A DNA stretch of 64,000 bases, taken from NCBI GenBank assembly GCA_015501595.1, contig JADNRX010000009.1, forward strand, positions 372,001 to 436,000. Direction: 5' to 3'. This document shows positions 55,895-64,000 of the stretch, piece by piece. Under the pieces are notes generated by a model, which worked only from the letters and a program-made list of their open reading frames with translations, was not told the DNA's origin and made no database searches. The number at the start of each line of letters is the position of its first letter. Position 1 is the stretch's first letter. The position numbers were made by a program, and so were the translations under genes. The DNA is from Hymenopellis radicata (taxonomy: Eukaryota > Basidiomycota > Agaricomycetes > Agaricales > Physalacriaceae).

Positions 55895-56348
55895 TGTGAG
55901 AATACGTGATGGTAGTAGAAAGTCAAGTTTAAGAAAGCGCGTTACCGGTTACGGATGCCACCATTCTCTGTCTTTAACCACCATCAGATTCACTCTTGCA
56001 ATGTCTGAATTCTGTCATTTCCTCTACCCATTTGAGAAAGCAACATGTCGTTAGTCTCTGTTCTTCCCGCTTCAGCGTAATTCAGTGAACACGCGCCTGT
56101 CTCCGTTTCTCTTACCTCCGTTCAACTTTGGCAGTAAACACATCTTGAACGCTCACGCTGAAGGACTGGTACATTAGCTGTAGACACACAGGCGGCACAT
56201 TACTATGGATTTCATTCACTGAACATTGTGATAATGTCAGTGATGTGATTGGGAGTGGTCTCGATCGGGGCCGGTGGAAGCCGGCTAGTACCCGAGTACG
56301 ACCGAAAAGCAGGTTACTTGTTTTCGTTGTTGACGACGTTCTTAATCC
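55895..56348. promoter_or_regulatory. Divergent spacer of LTO1 and the MPP beta gene, holding an inserted repeat
   Basis: 455 bp between starts. The middle (56,157-56,260) is an inverted copy of the VHS gene 3' end from 25.3 kb. Confidence 0.5.
56157..56260 (-). repeat. Inverted copy of the VHS gene tail
   Basis: In reverse complement this 104-bp stretch equals 25,260-25,386 apart from about 25 missing bases and a few changes. It includes the final codons and stop of the VHS gene, so the piece came from there. No poly-A tract or intron loss indicates how it moved. Confidence 0.8.
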
Positions 56349-57901
56349 ATGCTTTCACGCTTTGTTCGCGGTGCAGCGCGCGCTCCTGTACGCTATCATC
56401 CTCGTAATTTCTGCCGCTGTGCTCACCGCCTTTTTAGCGTCGCTACGCGAGGGGGCTCGCAACCGTCCACAGCGTCCCGGGACCTCTGACGGAAATATCG
56501 ACGCTCTCGAATGGTCTGACGGTCGCCACCGAGTCCCAGCCGCACTCGCAGACAGCGACGGTAGGCGTCTGGATTGACGCGGGCTCTCGGGCGGAGACGG
56601 ACAAGACAAACGGCACCGCACATTTCCTGGAACACATGGCGTTCAAGGGCACCGGCAGGCGCGCACAGCAGGCGCTCGAAATAGAGGTAGAGAACATTGG
56701 CGCTCACCTCAACGCCTACACGTCCCGGGAACAGACGGTCTACTACGCCAAGAGCTTCAGCAAGGATGTACCTGTCGCCGTGGACCTTATCAGCGACATT
56801 CTACAAAACTCGAAGCTTGAGAGCTCGGCTATTGAGAGGGAGCGTGGTGTCATTTTGCGGGAACAGGAAGAGGTCGACAAGCAGCTCGAGGAGGTCGTCT
56901 TTGACCACCTACACTCTGTTGCCTACCAGGGTAAGTTAGGTTACTTTTACCAGTTCATTTATCTGACGGATAACTTAGGTCACTCTCTTGGCCGTACCAT
57001 TCTTGGTCCCAAGAAAAACATCCTTGGTCTTCAACGCGACGACCTCTCTTCGTACATAAAAACCAACTACACTGCCGATCGTATGGTCCTCGTTGGCGCC
57101 GGAGGCGTTGAACACTCCGCTCTCGTCAAGCTCGCTGAACAGCACTTCTCCAACCTTCCAGTCTCCGCCAACCCGCTTCCCCTCGGCGGTCTGTCACACT
57201 CCAAGCCCACCTTTGTCGGCTCCGAAGTGCGTGTGCGCGACGACGAGATCCCGACCGCTAACATTGCCATTGCCGTCGAAGGTGTCGGCTGGAGCTCGCC
57301 CGACTACTTCCCGATGATGGTCATGCAGTCCATCTTCGGTAACTGGGACCGCACTCTCGGCGCGTCCCACCTCCTCTCTTCCCGCCTCTCCCACCTTCTC
57401 TCTGAAGACAACCTCGCCAACTCGTTCATGTCCTTCTCCACCTCGTATGCCGACACTGGTCTCTGGGGTATTTATCTCGTTTCAGAGAACTTGGTCAATC
57501 TGGACGACCTCATGCACAACACCTTGAAGGAGTGGACCCGTATGAGCATTGCCCCGACCGAGGTTGAGGTTGAGCGCGCAAAGAGCCAGCTAAAGGCTGG
57601 CTTGTTGTTGAGCCTGGATGGTTCGACTGCTATCGCGGAGGATATTGGCAGGCAGATTGTTACCAGCGGACGAAGGATGTCTCCTCAGCAGATCGAGAAT
57701 GCCGTTGATGCTGTCTCTGTCGCTGATATCAAGCGCGTCGCGCAAAAATACCTTTGGGACAAGGATGTGCGTCTTCTCTTTTTTCATTTTGTCAAAGTTG
57801 TTGACACTATTTTCCAGTTCGCCCTGGCTGCTTTGGGAAGCATCGAGGGATTGCTTGACTACAACCGTATTCGTGCTGACATGTCCTCCATGATTTATTA
57901 G
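56349..57901 (+). CDS. MAS1: Mitochondrial processing peptidase, beta subunit
   Basis: The catalytic subunit of the matrix enzyme that removes presequences. MLSRFVRGAARAP followed by a splice (about 56,387-56,438) to RRYARGLATVHSVPG gives an Arg-rich import signal. LTEISTLSNGLTVATES and WIDAGSRAETDKTNGTAHFLEH follow; HFLEH is the inverted zinc motif HxxEH, intact, with the distal acid provided by the ERGVILREQEE region. Later, EVGWSSPDYFPMMVM-like and GLWGIYLVSENLV blocks and the C-terminal AALGSIEGLLDYN are normal. Introns: about 56,931-56,978 and 57,767-57,815. Stop at 57,901. The intact zinc motif separates it from core-protein relatives. Confidence 0.92.
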
Positions 57902-58947
57902 ACTTGCGCGGTTAATCATTAATTGTCAAATAAACACCTCTTTAATTGTTTTAAGGGACTAACGAGTAAGGAGCTTCAAGAGCTCCTCGTACAGACGCCC
58001 ATTCAATGTATCCATTATCCTCCATACGTCTTCGTGCTTTTCTTTCACATCGCGGCATACATCCCGGTTTCCGTTCACTCCTGTCCGAAAATGCTCCATC
58101 CTCCAGTCTCACAGCCACATCGCTACTTCTCGCGCAGCGTGTCCCGGCTTTCGTCTCTCTCGGAACGATGCCACAGTGTGGCGTCCATTGGAAGGAGAAC
58201 TATGCAGGCCATGTGCTGGTCTTTCCACGAATGTTCGCGATTTGTAGGATGAACAAGACTCGCTGGGACCGTAGAGCGTTTATCTCAGTCTGCCAGGAAC
58301 GTGCACTTACAGGCGCTCACCCTTGGTCAGTTGACATCAATGCATTTCTACGGATGGCAAAAGGGCTTGAAGACGACCAGCCGCGCAGACATCCAGCTCG
58401 CTTCTGCGCAAGCAGGCTAACCCAAGAAGGTTCAGCACTGACAGCACATGCCGCCTCTGTGATGTAGATGCGTTCTATTCGCGTTTGATCTCGTCCTGCT
58501 CTTCATTCCTCTCCCCCATCACATTATTTTTAGGTTACCCACTTCCGGGGTGAAACGGCAAAACCGAGAGAAACGCAAACCATTGATTGGATAGATTATC
58601 GAGTTGTGACTTCATTTCGGCAAGAACAAGTTGTCCTGTTCTTTATAACCCTTACAGCATGTCATGTTCCGCAATTCAAAACTCGTCTCCAGGCCTTTCA
58701 ACCTTCGAGCTACTCGATTCCACTTCACGTTCTTCGGCTGCTCGGACGGCGTCAATGAAGGGGCTTTAAAGAAGTACCGAGGTTGGCTCGCCACTGTGTT
58801 GCAGAAGGCCGACGTGAGGTCATCTTTCATCCAGGTCCTCTACCCGGGCGACATTGACTCGCCGTCTCCGCGCTTTCGATATTCCCACCCGACGAAAGGT
58901 TTATAAAGCATGGCCGAGACTAAGAGCCTCTCTTCAACTTGCCCGTC
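57902..58947. other. Gene-poor stretch
   Basis: A plus-strand ORF at 58,006-58,467 (about 150 codons) and smaller frames on both strands are open, but none has a known motif or clear splicing. They are most likely chance or remnants. The MARVEL gene promoter is at the right end, with a TTTATAAAGC element near 58,900. Confidence 0.4.
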
Positions 58948-60185
58948 ATGGCGTCAGTGAGCACGATCCCGTTATACGCGCTTTACCTCCTCTTTGTGAG
59001 TTCCTTCTCGTTGGTGATCTCTCAGTCCTGATTCGTTGCCGACAGTGGATGTGCGCATGCGTCCTGCTCGGGCTCATGGCGTACCAGATGGACCTCAACT
59101 ACACCAAGTTCCATGTGTGGGGTACGCAAGTCAGCTACTTGATGTGGTGCATACTCTCATGCTCTCTCTCAGAGGACATTGAAGAAGAGATTCTCGTGAC
59201 GACGGCCATGGCTATTGCTTGGGTTCCCATTTCGTAAGCGCTCGTCTTCGTACTTACCCGCCTGACTCTCATCCGTCCTCTCAGCTCTATCACGATCGCA
59301 GTCAGCCACCGTCCCGGCGCGCGCATTCTGTCGTTCGAGGTCCTTGGTGCGATCGTCCTTTGGATACAGTACCTCGTCGGCGCTGCCTACTTCACGGTCA
59401 GCCAATCGTTTCCCAAATCCGAGTTCCGCTGTGCTCACATTCGGTTGTAGAACAAAGTCTTTGACGGCAAAGGCGACTGCACGCCCGATATGAGCAACAA
59501 GGACTGCGACGTTATGACGACCATCTTGGCGTTTACGTGGATTGAATGGTCCTTGATGACGTTCATCATGGTGCTGAGCATCTCCCGCATCAACAACAGC
59601 CCCGCTATCGTCAAGAGGAAGGGTGCTGAGGTATAAGTAGTAAAGGAGATTCCCTGTGTTCCAACAAAAAATCCAGCGATCAATTTTTGAACTTGGGTTT
59701 TTTCGACTCGAGTTCTATATCCTGTAGACCTATCACGACCGTTCAATATCACCTCACGTCTTCACATTGCCACAGATTTGAGATTGAGATACCACGCCGA
59801 GTATAGGCCTGGGACTTGCCTAGCGCCGAAATCCGCACCCATCACGGTTGCAAGTTAAGAACATAATAGAGTCGGAATCACAAGATCAAAGGACTTGACA
59901 GGAGACCAGGACGCGTACAATAAACGCGGGTCTGCTGCTGGCCGATACCTGCGTTATAAATATAATTGACAGTGTCCACGGCGTAAGGCGGGAATACTGT
60001 GACGAAGTTGTACAACCCGTTCTCCGCGGTTTTCCATCAATATCATGCGAACAACTTCGAGTTGACGTACCCGGTTGTGTACGGCGTCTCCAAAATCATG
60101 ATCAATTAATCACGTCCTCGCTGTTATTGTTTTGCTGAACTTCCTGGTCATGGAGTAAATAACAACATTACCCTAAGGTCCAACA
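58871..60185 (+). repeat. Tandem segmental duplication, left copy
   Basis: The left copy of a duplication of about 1.3 kb that includes promoter, gene and about 0.55 kb of 3' flank. It is matched by 60,435-61,835 through both exons and introns, and in the flank through TTTGAGATTGAGAT, GCGCCGAAATCCGCACC and a GACGAAGTTGTACAACC block. A short open frame lies on the minus strand of this flank in the right copy. Confidence 0.85.
58948..59636 (+). CDS. MARVEL-like four-helix membrane protein, left copy
   Basis: Five exons, introns at 58,996-59,045, 59,122-59,172, 59,234-59,284 and 59,397-59,450, all GT/AG and 50-54 nt. The product of about 160 residues has MASVSTIPLYALYLLF, VLLGLMAYQMDL, an extracytoplasmic loop, TTAMAIAWVPIS, VLWIQYLVGAAYF, a cysteine-bearing loop (GDCTPDMSNKDC) and a last helix ending before SPAIVKRKGAEV. 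Four helices with this spacing fit MARVEL-type fungal proteins, which organise membrane microdomains. The assignment is by topology only. Confidence 0.7.
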
Positions 60186-60520
60186 TCAAGGTAGCTGGAA
60201 AGGCCGTGATGATCGACCATAATGATATCGGGATGAATTGATAGGCAAGAGGACTAAGTACAGAGGAGAAGTGGTCAGACCGGCGTGACCGTGAGTAAGT
60301 AGGAGACGATCACGATCCCGTTCACCTTCGAGGATACTTCGGATCGTCGAGATAAACGACGGCGCGTTGAGCCCTGATATTGGGACGCGAGAGTCTCCTA
60401 CCATGGCGCGCATTTACCATAAAGTGGCACCGCCGGCCAGCGCTTTCCATATTCCCGCCCGTTTATAAAGCATGGCTGAGACTAAGACAGTCTTAGACTC
60501 AGAACCTTGAGTTGCCCATC
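59637..60520. other. Duplicated 3' flank and spacer
   Basis: It contains the 3' flank shared with the right copy and, from about 60,190, a unique stretch of some 250 bp. A TTTATAAAGC promoter element near 60,460 is the copy of that at about 58,900. Confidence 0.45.
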
Positions 60521-61216
60521 ATGGCGCCAGCAAGTACGATCCCATTATACGCGCTTTACCTCCTCTTTGTGAGTTGTATCGCGTTGGTGATCTCTCAGTC
60601 CTGATTCGCTGCCAGTGGATGTGCGCATGCGTCCTGCTCGGGCTCATGGCGTACCAAATGGACCTCAACAACTACAAGTTCCATGTGTGGGGTACGCAAG
60701 TCGGCTGCTTGATGTGGTTGTATACTCTCTCATGCGTTTCCCACCTCGCAGTGAACATTGACCAAGAGATTCTCGTGACGTCGGCCATGGCCATCGTTTG
60801 GGTTCCCATTTCGTAAGCTCTCCTCCTACCCGTCTGACTCTTGAGTCTCACTGTCCATCCTATCAGCTCGTTCACGATCGCAAATAGCCAGCGTCCCGGC
60901 TCGCGCATTGTGTCGTTCGAGATCCTCGGTGCGAGCGTCCTTTGGATAATGTACCTAGTCGGCGCTGCCATCTTCACGGTCAGCCCAACCGTCGTCCAAA
61001 GAGCCGTTCCGCTGTGCTCACATGTTGTAGAACAAAGTCTTCGACGGCAAAGGCGACTGCACGCCCGATATGAGCAAGAAGGACTGCGACGTTATGGCGA
61101 CCATCTTGGCGTTTACGTGGCTTCAATGGTGCTTGAATACCTTCATCCTGGTACTGAGCATCTTCCGCATCGATAACACCCCCCCTGTTGTCCAGAGGAA
61201 GGTTGCTGAGGTATAA
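60521..61216 (+). CDS. MARVEL-like four-helix membrane protein, right copy
   Basis: A tandem paralogue of the gene at 58,948, with the same five exons; introns at 60,569-60,615, 60,692-60,751, 60,813-60,866 and 60,979-61,030. It starts MAPASTIPLYALYLLF; the second intron is 9 nt longer and the following exon begins VNIDQEILVTSAM. The cysteine loop GDCTPDMSKKDC is conserved. The last helix differs more (CLNTFILVLSIF) and it ends TPPVVQRKVAEV. Both copies keep open frames and good splice sites, so both may be active. Confidence 0.7.
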
Positions 61217-61902
61217 AGAAACGAAGAAGAACTTTCCTGTGTTCCAACAAAAATCCCAAGATTGAACTTGTTTTTTTTTTTGACTCGAGGTCTTTCCTCG
61301 AGTTTGTACATCCTGTAGACCTATAAACGAAACCGTTTAATATCACCTCACGTTTTCATCTCTTCACAACTTTGCCACAGATTTGAGATTGAGATTGAGG
61401 TACTTATGAGAGTATCAAGTGCGGATGAGGGGACTTGCCTAGCGCCGAAATCCGCACCCATCACGGTTGAAGTTAAGAACAGAACAGAGTCGGAATCACA
61501 AGATCAAAGGAGACGTGGACGCGTCCAATAAACGGGGTCCGCTGTCATCATGCCAGGCGCATTGTGGCCGATACCTGCGTTATAATTAACAGTGTCCCCG
61601 GCGTAAGGCGGGAATACTGTGACGAAGTTGTACAACCGATCTCCGCGGTTGTTTCCCATCAATATCATGCGAACAACTTTGAGTTGACGTACCCGGTTGT
61701 GTACGGCGTCTCCAAAATCATTGACACCAGCGCTAATTAAACACGTCCTCCGCTGGGCTATAATAAAACAATCAGGTGTTTTCAGTTTTGCTGAACTTCC
61801 TAGTCATGGAATACATAACAACCTCAACCTAGGTCCAAAACAGACGATATCCCAAACGTGCGATGGATAAAACTACTCCTCGACAATCAAACACATACTA
61901 GA
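61217..61902. other. Duplicated 3' flank, right copy
   Basis: The right-hand end of the tandem duplication, to about 61,835. A minus-strand open stretch (about 61,520-61,740, VRQLKVVRMILMGNN and GIGHNAPGMM) is closed by stops in the left copy. It may be a remnant of another gene that lay in the duplicated unit. Confidence 0.4.
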
Positions 61903-64000
61903 TTACAGCGCAATCTCCACGTCAAGTCGCGCTAGATAAGAATACACATCGGGCGACATCCTATACTTCAAGATACCCGCAAATATCATCAACGACCTCG
62001 ACTGCTTCCGTATCTGGTTCAAAGCCTACAACAACAAAAATCAGCCTACGCCAAATGTCCCAAAACAACAACTCACCGCCTGCCTCGACGACTCGGGCAT
62101 CATCGCATTCTTCTTCTGCTGATGCACCGCCGCCAGCGCATCCATCGTCAGCGTAATATACGTCGGCAGATTCCGCTGCAGACTCTCATGCAGGCCCTTG
62201 AACGCCTCCGCCTGCTTCGTGATCCGGCCCACGTCCCCATCCAGCGGAATGAGACTCGTCTGCTCCATCGTCGTCAGCGCGCTATCCGGCCGCCCAGCCA
62301 GCTTCTCGTCCATCGCGCGCCGAATCTCCAACAAGCACATCACCGCGTCCCGGTCCGTGCCCGTCGCAGCCTGGTTCCGCCCCTTGTAGTTGTGCACGAT
62401 CTCACTGGCAGTAGCCTCGATCGCCCGGCTCTTTTCATCAGGCGTGGGCTTGGACACCGTCCCGCCCAGCGCGGTGGCAAGGCACGACATGACAGTCGTG
62501 TAGTCCCCAGCCAAGTTGTACAACTTGATCGCCTCGGGAATGCGGTCGTTTTCAACGGACGCCTCCGCGGCGCGCATGAGGATGCGTTGATGATAGTCGC
62601 TGATCTCGTTTAGTTTAAGAAGCTCGAGCGACCGCTCGATCACACCGTCCTAAGCATTCAGCATCAGCAACACTTTGGTGTGAGAGACGACAAGACATAC
62701 AAACTTGGTTCCATCGGCTCTGAAGCCACCTACGAGTTCCTCCCAAGCTGGCCCACTGTTGCTGAGCACCAAAATGCGACGGATAAGCTCGTAGGCGATT
62801 TCCAGTTGTCTTTTCCGACGTCGGGTTGGTCCGAAGGCAAAGTCACGCAATACACGTATTGCAGCGCCTCCTTTGCATCCATTTTGACAAACTGCCGTAT
62901 GTATCGCCATATCATCATGGACATACTGAGCGCTGGCCGACGACGAGGCGGAAGGGATACTGAGACGTACCTCGTCAGAGGTCATGATGGAAGGAACAAC
63001 GTGAAATACATACAAGGTGTCATTTTGGAGGTTTCTGCTTTGGAGGGCACATTTAGCAGTCCGTGGTACGCTAGTGCAATGGCCAAGTGTACTGCTTCGA
63101 TCTCGGTCTCTGGATTCTCCCAGAGAGCTGCAACAGCCTACAAAGAACGAATCAACTCGGATACGCACTTGACGAATGAAGTGTCTCTTACCCTTTCGAA
63201 CTGTCCGCTCATCAAAAGCACGCTTGCCCAAACACCCTTTCTTGAACCAGGCTGATTCGGTGCACCGTCAAATTGACGTTCCCCGTATCCAAGCAGAACT
63301 TCGCCAAACGCCCGTAGACCACCCTCCTCTTCTTCGTCAAGCTACATTACACGATTCGGAATGCAGTTCAACAGTGAGCAAATTAGGACATACCATGGCA
63401 AGTTGGAACCAAAGCCAGTCTTCGGTCGTGGTTGTGACATGGGGAACGCTCCGCCGTCCTGGGTCTAGTCTACCCATCAGTTTGTAGAGGGCGAGCTTAA
63501 AGGGATCGGCAGTGGCAGCATTGAGCATGTGTTGGTTGTAAATGCTTTGTAGTTCAGTGCGGTGTTGCCGAGTTACCCTACAACGTTGTTGAGCTCAACA
63601 AGTCATTCGAAGGAATTCATATACTTACCGCCGTTCTGGTGATTCTACCCATGCACGGAAAAAGGTTACAAAGCCCTTTTCATTGTGGTTTATGGCATCC
63701 TGGTATCGAATCGCCTCGCCAAGAGCTTCTTCGGTGTAGCCCGTTCGCACCAAGTAGAACAAACGAGCCCATATTGGTTGACCGGCTATGATCTGTATTC
63801 AAGATGAGCGCGTATAAATGGGTGAGTGGAAGAAAACGAACCTGTATCCTCTCTTCCCATTCTCCATTACGATAATATCGCACAAACAAAAAAGCGCGGA
63901 CTTTGTTCTCAACGCTGGGGTCTCCTCCGAGCATTGCTTCGGTTGGCCTGGACTGTATTGTGCGGTCCATGACGTCCCAATACTGCTCCTCTAATGCTTC
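61903..64000 (-). CDS. NIC96: Nucleoporin NIC96, 3' part
   Basis: A scaffold nucleoporin of the inner ring, rich in helices. Coding runs off the right edge. Visible pieces include YWDVMDRTIQSRPTEAMLGG, VRAFLFVRYYRNGEWEERIQ, IIAGQPIWARLFYLVRTGYT and ALGEAIRYQDAINHNEKGF. The 3' exons have ELLKLNEISDYHQRILMRAA, AIKLYNLAGDYTTVMSCLA and the C-terminal RSLMIFAGILKYRMSPDVYS, stop at 61,903. The N-terminal coiled coil that binds Nsp1 is outside the window. Introns are of normal size. Confidence 0.9.

Noticed and set aside
58006..58467. Possible 153-codon plus-strand gene
   Set aside because: No recognisable motif, no supporting splice pattern, and open frames on the other strand too. Kept only as a note on a gene-poor stretch.

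Overview
This window looks like nuclear DNA from a basidiomycete fungus, most likely an Agaricomycete. Genes lie close together on both strands and are broken by many introns of about 45-60 nt with GTRNGY donors. The recognisable genes fit this: a class IV chitin synthase, a KRE6/SKN1-type glucan-synthesis protein, a gag-like ORF between copia-style LTRs, a small secreted cysteine-rich protein, a DUF7137-like relic and an Agaricomycete ankyrin-family tail. No tool was run. Products come from reading motifs and splicing by eye, so intron borders are inferences.

Region 1 (1-22 kb) is rearranged accessory DNA. It starts with a truncated copy of the mitochondrial isoleucyl-tRNA synthetase gene whose full version lies 14.3 kb away (12,394-16,216, minus). 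Between the two copies are an array of degenerate repeated exon-like units (2.3-4.4 kb), a long hairpin, a complete 1,553-bp gag-only LTR element with identical LTRs and a perfect 5-bp target duplication, and a stretch of decayed plus-strand exons (7.7-11.3 kb). A PL9-like secreted beta-helix gene is present only as three pieces in two orientations (11.3-11.9, 17.8-18.4 and 19.5-19.7 kb). RRS1 (ribosome biogenesis) shares a 74-bp divergent promoter with the synthetase. A small membrane-protein gene at 18.6 kb sits between two direct copies of a 0.2-kb segment. An ankyrin-family tail protein and an uncharacterised four-exon gene follow.

Region 2 (22-33 kb) is mostly core genes: a medium-chain reductase, a decayed DUF7137-like gene, dynactin p25 (with a frame break), a VHS-domain trafficking protein and the chitin synthase.

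Region 3 (33-38.2 kb) is gene-poor. It holds a tandem 0.19-kb duplication, a small secreted protein gene, an inverted repeat upstream of it, and two non-autonomous DNA elements: one with TA ends (36,599-36,962) and one with 29-bp inverted ends and a perfect 8-bp target duplication (37,598-38,157).

Region 4 (38.2-58 kb) is core again: an MFS transporter, an uncharacterised gene divergent from PCNA (PCNA carries a roughly 105-110-residue charged insertion), a GPI-anchored secreted protein, KRE6/SKN1, the second copy of the small membrane-protein gene (49.1 kb, again between direct duplications of local sequence), an hnRNP-like RNA-binding protein, auxilin/SWA2, LTO1 and the catalytic beta subunit of the mitochondrial processing peptidase.

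Region 5 (58-64 kb) has a tandem pair of four-helix MARVEL-like genes and the 3' part of the nucleoporin gene NIC96, which runs off the window.

The wall genes (chitin synthase, KRE6, GPI protein) and trafficking genes (VHS protein, auxilin, dynactin p25) are typical housekeeping neighbours and show no sign of forming a biosynthetic cluster. The most unusual signals are the twin membrane-protein loci flanked by local direct duplications with chimeric joints, the gag-only LTR element, the PCNA insertion and the two small DNA elements.
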